In this document: positions 21,530-31,815 of the stretch, piece by piece | Position numbering within the stretch: the stretch's first letter is position 1 | How the letters are laid out: each line of letters begins with the position of its first letter | Assembly (NCBI GenBank): GCA_963931865.1 | Contig: OZ007509.1 | Location: 509,978 to 573,977, forward strand | Direction: 5' to 3' | Origin: Axinella damicornis | Taxonomy: Eukaryota; Porifera; Demospongiae; Axinellida; Axinellidae | Length of the DNA stretch: 64,000 nt | Position numbers and translations under genes: made by a program | The notes under the pieces: generated by a model | What the model saw: the letters and a program-made list of their open reading frames with translations, nothing else | Told to the model about the DNA's origin: nothing | Databases searched by the model: none

Positions 21530-22028
21530 ACCTGAATAAGTTGTGTGCATGCTTCATTAGTTCTTAGACTTTTAATTATTATATTTCCGTATTCTACTTA
21601 ATGGATGATTACAAACTTGAAAGTCATTTTACTTTTCCTGTCTCAAATTATGTGGCATGGGCTAAGGGCTACACATCTGCTAGCTGGCCAGCACACAATA
21701 GCTAATTAAGTGTGTGAGCAATTTGCCAGACTTTCATGCAACCTCCACCTAGTACCTATAGTACCTGAAGGTTTCGGTCAGTCCCAAACTGCTTAACTGC
21801 TTCATGTGCTTTCCTGACTTTGGTAAGACCACGTCAGCAGAAGAAAAACCACAGTAATGGTTTGAGTGGTTTGTTGCATGACAAAAGAGGCAGAGTGGCC
21901 AGAATTCGGCCGGCCCATGGCACGGTAGGTGGAGCTCGTGCCTACGAACCCCACCCATACTCTGCAAGGCCTGCACAAGCACTTAAGGTTACGGGATACT
22001 CATGGCCACCTTGGAATTGAAGCTCAGA
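21530..22028. other. Non-coding stretch between the secreted gene and LINE 2
   Basis: No supported gene. Likely holds the 3' UTR of the gene ending at 21522, with AT-rich sequence after the stop. Confidence 0.4.
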
Positions 22029-23373
22029 TCAAATTGAAATGTTCCAGCAAGTCTCCTTGATCCTCCTCACGTTCAGTCTGGCTGTTTTAGACCGCAGTTC
22101 CATTCCGTTCCGTTCCGACTTCTTTTTTTTAATTTTAAATAAAGTTCTGCATACAATCATGGTCCATGAAATAGCAAAAGCTAATACGATACATGAACCT
22201 AAACATACGACAATATAACTACTTGGTGCACATACAACAGATGTCGGTAAACTATTCCAAAAGTGAAGCATGTGAGGAAAAAAGGAATTATAGTACGTGA
22301 TTGTTCTGGCAAATGGTACAGTGAAATAGGAAAAGGTTCGCATATCGTAGTTGGAGGGGGGTGTGGAAGTAATAAGAATAAAACTGCCACCGTGCACAAA
22401 TTGGTACATCCTATTGGCCTTTAATTGTAACCTCCTTTGTTGGAGAGATGGTATGTCCAGATACGTCAGCATACTTTCGTAGTCCATGAGCCAAGATTTG
22501 CAGCATATTTTGCAAGCAAACTTTTGCACATTCTCAAGTAGGGTAATGTCCTTAGTGGGGTGGGGGTCCCATACTGTACATGCGTATTCAAGGTGTGGCC
22601 TAATACATGACAGGTAGAACTGACGGAGGGTGTTTGAGTCTGCATAGTTGTAGAATTGACGGTAGAGTAGGCCCACTAGTCTCCTGCTTTTAAGGCAATA
22701 GACTGAATATGGTCTGACCATGACAGACTAGAGGTGATGGTAACACCAAGGTACTTGTAGCTTTGAACTTGCTCTATATAGCAGCTGACCAGCCAAATAG
22801 GGTTGGGGACGCTGCTGGGTCTTGCTCCTTGTTATTAAGAACTTAGCTGCATTCAGGGTTAGGAAGTTCTCGGTCATCCATTGTTCAATGCTAGTTACTA
22901 ATACATCCTCCTGCATTTGGTTGTAGTCTGCATTTGTTTCGATGGACCGGATCTGTAAAGTAGTATATCATCCGCATAAACAACCATTTTGGAGCCCAGC
23001 TGCAGGTCAGCCAGATCATTGATGTAAAGGATGAACAAAAGAGGCCCTAGGACCGACCCCTGAGGAACTCCATGGAGAACAGGTCGAGGTCTGAAAGAAA
23101 CACCATTTAGGTGTTCTTTGCCTTTGCGGTAGTCACAGATCCATCTCAACAGAAATCATTTAGACCACGAGATTGAAGTTTGCTAACAAGTGTGGCATGT
23201 GGTACCGAATCAAATGCTTTGCGTACATCGAAAAAGACAGAGCAAACTGGTTTACCAGCGTCCATACTCCTCAGCCAATCATCGATAATAGTGGTTAGGG
23301 CAGAGCCTTCTTTAGCTATACTGTTCTCATCCTTGGCGGGTTGTGCCAATGCACGAAACGATGAGACGATCAT
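22029..23373 (-). mobile_element. Decayed LINE, reverse-transcriptase fragment 2
   Basis: Four minus-strand frame pieces form one broken reverse transcriptase: 23373-23146 (motif A CSVFFDVRKAFDSVPH), 23149-22898 (HGVPQGSVLGPLLF, motif C VVYADDILLYR), 22916-22728, and 22721-22029 (C-terminal HLEYACTVWDPHPTKD, LLENVQKFACKICCK). It has YADD where fragment 1 has FADD. Frameshifts make it non-functional. Confidence 0.85.
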
Positions 23374-23427
23374 TTAAAGTAGCTAGCATGCTCCCCAAGA
23401 AAAGATGAGCTCTGAACCTTCCATACA

Positions 23428-23478
23428 AGGAAGGCACTGAGCTCTGAGGTTTAATACAACGTTGCAAGGATTCTGCAA
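23428..23478. repeat. Half of the intergenic hairpin repeat
   Basis: Only the right arm is present (GAGCTCTGAGGTTTAATACA then GCAAGGATTCTGCAAAC). The DNA after it, with TTTACTGAGTGATCATCATT, is the usual receptor 3' flank, so a receptor locus once ended here. Confidence 0.65.
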
Positions 23479-23700
23479 ACCTTTGCACTTACTACAAAAC
23501 TAATGAACCTGGATGTTACTACTGTATGGATGTGAATAGGAATTGTGAGGGAAAAAAGTCTAATTTCCTCCTGCTACTAAAATAAAAGCACAATATTGAT
23601 GGCTGGAGGCCTTGACGTTCCACTGGGAATACAGTCAGACCACCCACACCAACTGGTTTACTGAGTGATCATCATTGAGAACGCCAATACACACCGTAGG

Positions 23701-23844
23701 TTAGTACACGCACACAATTCCTACTAACACAGTCACAACAGCGATCACAACAACGAGAATGGCTGTGTTCCCTCCATTGGCTCTCCTCCGGCCTCTTCTC
23801 GCCTCCACCCAGGAGGTAACAGCCCGCTGATAGTCAAAACACCC
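23701..23844 (-). CDS. Small C-terminal exon with a tail-anchor TM segment
   Basis: Open frame of 47 codons plus TAA, from an AG acceptor at about 23845. It reads GCFDYQRAVTSWVEARRGRR, then RANGGNTA, then a strong hydrophobic segment (ILVVVIAVVTVLVGIVCVY) that ends at the stop. A basic loop followed by a C-terminal membrane anchor recalls the second half of CD225/dispanin proteins (Ser and Ala before a conserved N-x-x-A-I and TM). That is a pattern resemblance only. The upstream exon would lie where LINE fragment 3 now sits, so the gene may be broken. Confidence 0.35.
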   Translation of the reverse strand, partial: GCFDYQRAVTSWVEARRGRRRANGGNTAILVVVIAVVTVLVGIVCVY

Positions 23845-23889
23845 CTCAAGACCTGTGAGTTTCAACAAAATGTAATGCTTTTCACCCTA

Positions 23890-24620
23890 GCTAATGTCCA
23901 GCTTGTTCCCAGGAGACTGGGAAGTGGGAACGAGGCTGGCCCAGACACTGTTCACCTCAGACCCTGATACACACTCATGCTCAAAGATACCAGACCCTCG
24001 CACTTTTCCAATTTTTTGTCTTGCTTTTTTGCAGACTTCCATTACCTGTTTGGACCAGGTGAGATCAGATGTTATCCAGATCCTTATAAGCATCCACTCG
24101 TTCCAGTGGTGAACCATTTACTGTAAGAGCCACCGGTATGAATGATTGACATCTCTTTGAGATTAACATGTACCTGCATTTGTTGGCGTTGAAGTCCAAT
24201 AAATTATCGTTAGTCCAGAAACAGAGTTTTGTGACATCATTTTGGAGGAGAGCAAAATCTTCTATATTCTGAATTAGACGATAGAGAAGAATGTTGTCAG
24301 CAAAGAGTGACAGGTTACCAGCTGTTAGCGCCACTTTTGTAATTCCATCAATATAGATAATGAAAAGAATTGGGCCGAGAACTGATCCCTGGGGCACTCC
24401 AGAACTTACTGGTAGTACTTCTGATGATGATCCATCCACACAGACATATTGCTTCCTGTTAGTTAGGTAGGTAGTAATCCATTTAAGGATGTAGGAATTG
24501 ACTTTAAGGTCTCTGAGTTTCCTTAGTAGCAGTCTGTGAGGGACAGAATCGAAAGCCTTACGGTAGTCAAAGAAAACGGCACAGATGTCAAGATAAGAAT
24601 CATTAGCAGGGGTACCCCTT
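23890..24620 (-). mobile_element. Decayed LINE, reverse-transcriptase fragment 3
   Basis: Minus-strand pieces contain motif A (ICAVFFDYRKAFDSVPH, about 24590-24540), SGVPQGSVLGPILF, and motif C as LFADNILLYR. The second catalytic aspartate is replaced by asparagine, so it is inactive even apart from its frameshifts. It overlaps the place where upstream exons of the small gene at 23701 would be expected. Confidence 0.8.
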
Positions 24621-24827
24621 TGGTGACTTTGAGGGAATCTAAATGAGACCCATAGTCAATTCCTTGAGGAATTGCAGGATTATCCCTTTTGAGGCAAATG
24701 ATGTAAATCTTTCCCAAGAGAAGGTACCTACTTTGGAGCATTTTACGCTCAATGAAAGCACGTAATTGTATCCCATGAGTAACCCAAGGTGTAAATGACT
24801 TAATTCTTTCCCATGAGTAACCCATGG

Positions 24828-25049
24828 CAGGGTTTCATCTAGAAAAAAATGTTTGGGGGGGAAGTAGTGGCAAGTGCCGTGCAAAATGTTTTGAGGTTAA
24901 TTAATTCCCTGGAAGAGGTGTGGCCTACAGCAGTATCTGAGTCCTAATATGGTATTACCTATGATGTAATGATATAGTCAATCTCTTCTTTGGGGGGGAA
25001 GCTAGACTGTTTGGGGGGGAAGCTTCCCCCCCCAGTAGATGAAACCCTG
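24828..25049. mobile_element. MITE, 222 bp, with 5-bp target duplication
   Basis: Ends are CAGGGTTTCATCTAG and CTAGATGAAACCCTG-like (TAGATGAAACCCTG) inverted repeats, flanked by CATGG on both sides (24823-24827 and 25050-25054). The interior has G-rich TTTGGGGGGGAAG motifs, one in fold-back orientation. No ORF. Superfamily not assigned. Confidence 0.7.
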
Positions 25050-25137
25050 CATGGGAATGGTAACGTATGAATGACCCATGGAAATTTCCCCAAAATTACG
25101 TCTTTTATAGCACGACCCGCTGTCACTACACTCAGCG

Positions 25138-25312
25138 GCTGTCACAAGGTGCCATGGTGCAGGGCATGACGGAAGCTTTTACGGATACGCTGCAAAAACG
25201 AGCAGTTCAGTTCACCAAAAAGCCGTATTTACCGCTTTTCTCGAGCGAGACAGCAGATAAATTTATGCTATCAAAAAAGCTTCGTCATGCCCTGCACCTT
25301 GTGACAGCGCAC
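25138..25312. repeat. Inverted repeat with ~35-45 bp arms
   Basis: Left arm 25138-25180 (GCTGTCACAAGGTGCCATGG continuing to GGCATGACGGAAGCTTTT) pairs with right arm 25276-25312 (AAAGCTTCGTCATGCCCTGC then ACCTTGTGACAGC). The left arm carries a short internal insertion. It abuts the 5' end of the plus-strand LINE. Confidence 0.65.
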
Positions 25313-25339
25313 CTCCACCGCCAGAATCAAGTTGCTCAC

Positions 25340-26608
25340 GCTTTTCGTACTCGAGATTTTTGGTTAGCGAAATTAAGTAACAGGCATGGAGGTGGAATCC
25401 TCATCTATGTTCGCAATGCAATCACATCTAAGGTGTTGTTATCAGGTCCCAACGAGTTGGAATTTTTAGCTGTCTCCTTGTGTACTCCCAACACCAATCG
25501 CAAGCATTGCGTAGCCCTTTTATATCGTCCACCTTCATGTCCGGTTTCATTTTTTGATAATTTTGTAGTGCTCTCCATTTTTTAAACCCCTCCCAATTTT
25601 CCAGTTTTGTACTTTTAGGAGATTTCAACATTGATTTTTGTAGCACCCATCCCTATTTTTGTAAGCTTCAGTCCGTAACACAACCTTTTTCACTGTCACA
25701 AGTAGTTACCACTCCCACTCATCTCAACTCCAATGGCAATCACACAATTATTGATCTCGTGTTTGTATCCCATGAGCAGCAGATCTCTGACTGCTCTGTG
25801 ATAGCACCACTGGCAAACTCAGACCACTGTGGACTGAGAGTCACCTTGAGCTGGAAGATGCCTCAGAGAATGACTCCCATGCGCCCGAGGACTGTATGGA
25901 GATACAAGCCGGATGCAAACTTTGCAAAAGCAAGGGATATGATTTATTAACTGGTCCAGTGTGCTTCCAATGGACAATCCCGATACTGCTGCAATGGTCT
26001 GGCACAATACATTCCTGGACATCATGGATGAGTGTATTCCAGCCCAGCGTCTACCACGAAGGAGAAAACTTCCCTGGCTAACTAAGAATGTCGTACGTTA
26101 TATGAGGAAACGCAATGCTGCCTTTAAGAAGGCTAAGAAAAACAATTTTCGCAATATGAGTAAGTACAAGAATCTACGAAATAAGGTGACAAGCTTATTA
26201 CGGCAAGAAAAGGCATCTCATTTCGAGATGCTCAAGCCATCCTACATGAAACAATTTTGGAAAGCCGTCAAGAGCTTAACTAAGAAGGATTCATCTGTTC
26301 CAACATTGCATCTTGAAGGAGCCACTGCCTCGCTGAACACTGAGAAAGCAAATATGCTGAACAAATTTTTTGCTAGCTGCTTTAATCCATCGCTTGATCC
26401 TCTACATGAAGATGACAGAGAGAATGACATACAATCCTCAACTTGTCCACCTGACTACTATTGTACCGAAGAGGAGGTTCTTGCGCTCATACAGTCTCTG
26501 GATGTCTCCAAGGCAAGTGGCCCAGACGGCATATCCATACAAATGCTAAAAGGAACAGCTGCCAGCATTGCACCATCCTTAACAATGCTCTTTAATACCT
26601 TGTTGTGA
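25340..26608 (+). mobile_element. LINE 5' part: endonuclease remnant to RT start (fragment 4)
   Basis: Plus strand. 25350-25585 encodes an APE-type endonuclease piece (RHGGGILIYVRN, ELEFLAVSL, VALLYRPPS), followed after a frame change by GDFNID, all known from LINE endonucleases. 25961-26608 encodes the linker and RT start (basic RRRKLPWLTKNVVRYMRKR, then SKASGPDGISIQMLKG and SIAPSLTMLFN), ending in a stop before motif A. No 3' half follows. Orientation is opposite to the other three LINE pieces. Confidence 0.8.
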
Positions 26609-26987
26609 AACAGCCGTTTGGCTAAAAAAGTTCGCATGGCGCGCGCACGAGTATCCCGTAACCTGCGGGCTCTGTCCATATAGCTTGCTAGCTACATAGG
26701 CCACTGAAGCGTCTGTGAATTCTATGCATGGATTATGGTATCTCTGGAATACTGATGTGTAGTAGTCTGCATCCTATTCTGGTCAATGGGATGCAGCATT
26801 GCTGGCGTCAGATCAACGATGACGACAATAGTGTGTACATGTAAGCATGTAGTGTAGACATGTACTTAATGGATTCATGAGAGTGTGAATTTAGTTTAAC
26901 ATTCCTGGGTGTTTATAATCGTTGTTTTGAAGAGGGGCTAGCTGTGAGGAGTCGTATTTTCAAATACCAGATTTGCTCAGAAATACC

Positions 26988-28843
26988 ATGTCTCGCAAAG
27001 GGTGGCAATCGACAGCGACTGTGGGAGGTCAGTCTTACGTTGGGGATGGAAGGTCCGATCCAGAGAGGTCTATGTTTTCCGCAGCTAGGGCTGCCCTCAA
27101 GGGGTTAGGACGGCCGTTTGAGCCGGAGCAACTGAGTAACGATCGAGCTCAAGCTAATCTTGAGATGGTCTGTCGAGCCCGTGGGTGGCGCCCACCAAAG
27201 TATTCTACCAAACGCTGTAAGTACACTCCCCAGCATAGCGGTGGAAGAGGGAGACGGAAGCCTGCTCAACAAGACCAGCGCCTATATTATGCGGAAGTGA
27301 CTATTGGTGCAGAGCGATTTTCAGGAGTAGCTACTTATGGGACCGAGCCTGCTAAGGTTGCAGCAGCCAGAGTAGCTTTGGAAGAGAAGGGCCAGTCTTT
27401 AGGCTTGAAATCAAGCAGTGACCCAATGGAAGCACTGGTACGTTTATGCAAATCAGAAGGCCTGAGTGAACCAGACTATAGTCTCTCCTTCGGCAGAAAT
27501 GAAGTATTGGGTGAGTCCCTGCTTGATAGCCCGCACACTGACTGGATTAGTACTCTGGACAATGTCTTGAAGAAGTTTCAATCCCAGGAGCCAGAGCTGG
27601 GATTGGCCATGGAAGAAAACTATCATGATGATGGACAGGTGAATGGGCCCGGGTCTGACTGGATTGTGGGTTGCTCGGTGGGCATCAGAAAACGTGGTAC
27701 CTCAAAGCGCTTTACTGGCACTGGCAGATCCAAGCAAAAGGCGAAGGAGGTTGCAGCCAAGGAGGCCTATAAATGGCTTTCTATGCGGCTACGTGGTGAT
27801 GTATCTGACTACACCGTTCTGAGGCTTTCTGATATTTCCAGTAAACAAAATGCAGCAGAAATCCATGTCACATGTCAGAATGCACTCAGGCAGGTGTGTC
27901 ATAACTTGGTAGAGCCTATGCACGATCAAGTATTCGCAGCCATTTTGATAACCCGTTCTGGTGGCAGGGATGAAATTGTGAGCATTGGAAGTGGCACTGG
28001 TTTCAACTACCATCAAATTGAAAATGAGGAGGCTGTGCTCAATTGTCATGCTGAAGTTCTGGCACGTAGAGGTCTTGAAACATTTCTTTTCAACCAAATC
28101 GAAACTGCTCAAGATGACAAATGCATTTTGAGTGAGATTGCAGGGAAGGGGAAGTACCAGGTGAAAGAAGGTGTCCATTTTCATCTTTTTGTCAACAAGG
28201 CTCCTTGTGGGGATGCTTTCATTCCATGGATAGCAAAGGATCCGGATGCCGGTCGTTTGCGCTATAGGAAAGATGATGGTGAAGGAAATTTGCTACAAGT
28301 AGATACTGGGAAGGAAAACCAGTACAAGGTGTGCTGTAGTGCAAAGATAGCACTGTGGAATGTGATAGGCCTGCAGGGAGCACTGCTAGCCAACCTTCTC
28401 ACACACCCGATCTACCTCCACACCATCTTTGTGAAGGGGGCTGACAATGGTGAAAAGGAAGGCACAGTTTGTGAAGCAAGCTTGAAGCGGGCTTTCTTTG
28501 GCCGACTGCAAGGTTTGCGAGACCTCCCAGATGGGTACCAAGTGAATGAACCGGCCATTGTTGTTGTAATGGTGTCGCCAGTGGGGGAAGTGATTCTCAG
28601 AAGCATACAGCTTTCTGTTGGGCAGCTGGTTGTATGAAAGAGGAAATGATTGAAACAACTTCTGGTAGGCGTGAGAAGGGAGACCTTGATGTGTCCAGAA
28701 GTAGTTTTGCCAGAATGTGGGCGTCACTCTTTCCACACGACGAAAGGAAATATCGAGAGGTTAAACTAGCCGCCGATAAATATCAGAAAGCCAAAAAGAA
28801 GTGCAAGGAATATTTTGGATCCAAGTGGATCCAAAGGATCTAA
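26988..28843 (+). CDS. ADAR-like double-stranded RNA adenosine deaminase (frame break near C terminus)
   Basis: Uninterrupted ORF of 549 aa to the stop at 28637; the C-terminal 69 codons continue in the -1 frame, 28634-28843. dsRNA-binding modules: a partial one at about residues 7-42, a second at 52-136, a third at about 184-266 ending in SKQKAKEVAAKEAYKWL. The deaminase domain runs from about 290. Zinc and catalytic residues are present: H354-A-E356 in NCHAEVLARR, C407 in PCG, C450 in CCSAKIALWNV. GRLRY and DGEGNL correspond to the core region after PCG. Adenosine-to-inosine editing in the nucleus is the family role. The 28634-28843 segment (ARMWASLFPHDERKYREVK, YQKAKKKCKEYFGSKW) matches the ADAR C-terminal end, so the break at 28628-28637 is a frameshift, an indel or an assembly error. 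ADAD proteins are less likely because they lack the zinc ligands. No introns were seen. Confidence 0.85.
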
Positions 28844-29190
28844 TTCTCTTTTTTTTCCTGGTGAAAAGCGAACATGGATTTAAAGTATCGAGTGTTTGAG
28901 TGAAGTTTATGGTTTATGTATAACCAGATATGAGCAGATATGTGCATGCAAGACAAAAAGTTTTGTAATTTTTGTTTATAGGATTTAGTACGCATTTCAC
29001 ATAGATGTACACTATGGGTATAATCTCTGAGATAAAGTGTTTTCTTGACCAGCTGTGTGTATTTTATAACTGTGAAAATTTAAATCTGTTGTGCAATTGC
29101 ATGTGTCACCGGGATTGCAACTGTTGCCATGACGATGCCAGCTACACTAGAGGATATGCCTTGTGACTAGCCTCGTTCCCAGGCCTCCGC

Positions 29191-29259
29191 CCAGACTTTA
29201 TCTTGCAGCCGCCGTGGAGAAAAGTCGACTTTTCTCCACGGCTGCGAGATAAAGTCTGG
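29191..29259. repeat. Near-perfect palindrome, ~34-bp arms
   Basis: CCAGACTTTATCTTGCAGCC with GCCGTGGAGAAAAGTC is followed without a loop by GACTTTTCTCCACGGC and TGCGAGATAAAGTCTGG. Probably the collapsed ends of a fold-back element; followed directly by a G tract. Confidence 0.8.
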
Positions 29260-29263
29260 TGGT

Positions 29264-29291
29264 GGGGGGGGGGGGGGGGGGGGGGGGGGGT
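29264..29291 (+). repeat. Poly-G tract
   Basis: About 27 consecutive G residues in the + strand, next to a palindrome. Length may be unreliable in the assembly. Confidence 0.8.
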
Positions 29292-29299
29292 GGGGGGCA

Positions 29300-30085
29300 G
29301 GGTTAGTCCAATTTGAGTGTACTCATCAAGGATATAAATCTGATTTATTACCTTACAGATCTGCCATTTCCCTGCTCATGACAGATCTGTAGGTCGTGGC
29401 ATTTCTTGCTTCTTGTTGGGATTCACAAGCAAAGATGCCACTTGAATTCAAAATGTCAAAAACTCAAACCTGTTCTTTTTGCGTTGTTGGACGTGACTGA
29501 TTCCACACACCCATTTTAATGATGCACAGATCAGCATCGTAATTAAATGAGCCCAGAGAATACCCGTGCACGATGTTTATAAGTAATGTTTGGCATTAAT
29601 ATTTTGTACAATCATGCTCTTCTGCTTGCTGTTTGCAGTAGTAGGTAATGGGGCTCATCTCATCTCATCCCACCAAAGAAACCTTGTGTTCCCATCGTGT
29701 GCTGCTGTGTGTCATCATGCAATGAATTTATATTTACAGGAAGTGCATGTGTACAGTAGTCATACTGAAAGATGTTGTATCAACGGTGATAATATAGTTT
29801 GCTATACTATAGTTGACCTTCACCTCGGCCACAGGCCCACAGCAATGTACTGTTGTAAACAAAGCCAGTATGCACAGAATGAAAAAGGCATAGATGAAAA
29901 TTAGACAAACTGGCCAGAATATGTCCTATACAGGATGTCTAGTGCAACGTACGTCACACTAGTAAAAATGACCAGAAGTGCACAGGAACATTTGTATACA
30001 GTCGCCGGAAATTTAGCACAGCAGTAGTAGACTTATACCAGCAGTGGGTGTTGCATGTGGTAAGTGGTTCTATAATTTTCCACAT
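29300..30085. other. Intergenic DNA, no gene seen
   Basis: No supported gene. The similarity to the left end of the window begins near 30028. Confidence 0.5.
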
Positions 30086-31222
30086 CTAGTTAGGTGGTAG
30101 GGTGCAGGGTACGTTGTGTGCTGGATCACAAGAGAACACAGAAAACTGCATGCTGTCAAGTCGGTTGTTCACTGGGTAGTTATTGCTAACACCGAATTTG
30201 TATTGTCCAACACCGATGTGATCGAACACCGCAGAAATAACTTGAGGCTGCCGCCAGTTCTCCTGGGTGAATTCTATTTTAGTTGGGAACAGCTTTGCAC
30301 ACGTGACACATGTTTCATCATCGACACAATACTGGGTTGAGTCACTGGAATTGCAGAATGTAATGTTGACAGTCACTGGTAGCTTGGATGCTGGTTGTGT
30401 TCGCAAAGAGAGACTGAAGTTCCCTATCTTGTTGGGTTGGGTATAAACATAACCGTCTTGACGTCCTGGTAGGTTTTCACTCCTTAGACCTGCATTCAGA
30501 TCTACACATCGCTCTACCCAATTGTTTGGAGGAGCAAACACGCTGTCAGGTGCAGAACCAAATGTGACATCGAGAAAGTCAAGTTGATAAGTCCATGCAT
30601 CACCCGGAAAGGCACCACTCTTATGTGGATACTCATGCTTAAACCGTAGTGGTATTTTGTTGTTGCTTGAATCGACCCAGTAGGTTACAGTATTGAGTGG
30701 AAGCCAACTACCACTGCGTTCAGTCCACTCATCAGCTGTGACGTTACGCCCATCAATTTCAATCACCACCTTGCCAACAAACTCCTTCGGAACATGGTCT
30801 GGCAGTTGCCAAGGCCCAACAGTATCAAACACGGGATATCCCAAAGGAGTGGCACACTGGTTGATGCCTAGGCTTGGCTCCTTACATGGCCAATCGTTCA
30901 CTTCGTAGCTACAAGAGCCATCCATTCCTATCTCAAACTGAGTCATCTCTGTTGCCTCCTTGGTCCCCGGTACTGCTCCTGCTGGTGCTACGACCATAAG
31001 GTAGTTCGATGTGGATGCACTTCGCACCGTTGCAAAGTTGCTTCCTTTCATGAGGGCACGATTATGGGTGACGTCCTGGTACACTGCGCTGAACACCGGG
31101 TACGGGCAGAATCCATCGCACGTACTATGCACCATGGCGTGGAAATCCGTTGGAATGGGAGGTTCGTCTGTAGCAGCAGCGGTTAATACTGCGAACAGCA
31201 CGAAGCACTCAAACAGAAGCAT
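30086..31222 (-). CDS. Secreted 378-aa protein of unknown family (copy 2)
   Basis: Close paralogue of the protein at 375-1511, with the same length and about 97% identity. The signal peptide is MLLFECFVLFAVLTAAA. An in-frame ATG seven codons upstream (31243) exists, but the start at 31222 matches copy 1, where no upstream in-frame ATG is available. All cysteines are kept. Differences are scattered (for example CLYP to CPYP near residue 40, KNYP to NNYP near the end). It sits downstream of receptor locus C exactly as copy 1 sits downstream of A. A MITE lies 48 bp upstream of the ATG. Confidence 0.85.
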   Translation of the reverse strand: MLLFECFVLFAVLTAAATDEPPIPTDFHAMVHSTCDGFCPYPVFSAVYQDVTHNRALMKGSNFATVRSASTSNYLMVVAPAGAVPGTKEATEMTQFEIGMDGSCSYEVNDWPCKEPSLGINQCATPLGYPVFDTVGPWQLPDHVPKEFVGKVVIEIDGRNVTADEWTERSGSWLPLNTVTYWVDSSNNKIPLRFKHEYPHKSGAFPGDAWTYQLDFLDVTFGSAPDSVFAPPNNWVERCVDLNAGLRSENLPGRQDGYVYTQPNKIGNFSLSLRTQPASKLPVTVNITFCNSSDSTQYCVDDETCVTCAKLFPTKIEFTQENWRQPQVISAVFDHIGVGQYKFGVSNNYPVNNRLDSMQFSVFSCDPAHNVPCTLPPN

Positions 31223-31258
31223 GGTTTCGGTGTTTTTTAACATGCAAGTTCGAGATCA

Positions 31259-31266
31259 TGACGTCA
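31259..31266. promoter_or_regulatory. CRE-like palindrome TGACGTCA upstream of secreted gene copy 2
   Basis: Same octamer and spacing as at 1554-1561. In this copy a 208-bp MITE begins three bases beyond it. Confidence 0.35.
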
Positions 31267-31269
31267 CTA

Positions 31270-31477
31270 AGGTAACGGAGGGGGTTTCCGGACAGCAGGG
31301 GATTTCCGGACACGGCCCCAGCTTTCGCTCTCAAGGAGCAGTTTTTGCTAACAACTGCACAGCGTTGGAAAGTTCGAAGGTAGGGTAGGCATGCGCACTT
31401 ACGAAGAATTGCTAACGGAGCGAATGTGAGGCCGTGTCCGGAATTAAAAGACTGTCCGGAAACCCCCTCCGTTACCT
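31270..31477. mobile_element. MITE, 208 bp, TA target duplication
   Basis: Terminal inverted repeats AGGTAACGGAGGGGGTTTCC (then GGACAG) and CTGTCC then GGAAACCCCCTCCGTTACCT, flanked by TA on both sides. The empty site is visible in the paralogous block (GTCACTATAAACG around 1558-1570). Consistent with a Tc1/mariner-type non-autonomous element. Confidence 0.85.
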
Positions 31478-31815
31478 TACACGTAATATAATTAGCATTC
31501 GATATCGCGATCCAGCCACCTTTAGGAGACTCCTGTATGTCACTAGACATTCCCAATCCTTCCTGACCTCACATCAGGAGACGAGAAGAGAGCGTAATAG
31601 TATGTTTAGACTACTGGAATAATGTTGCTAGCTGCAGGATTATTGAAATGAGTGGTGCTTTTAGCTACAGGCTCCTGCAGAATTTTGATATCATGTAGCT
31701 AGGACTTGCATTGTTTACTGTTTTCTGCTGTGATCTCCATCATGTTTTTTAATCAATGATAAGCTAGTCCGAGACCCCAAAGAGCTGCGTTGGAATACAA
31801 TGACACATAGCGGTA

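Noticed and set aside
26988..28843. ADAD-type inactive deaminase
   Set aside because: The H-A-E, PCG and C-S-A-K zinc and catalytic positions are all present.
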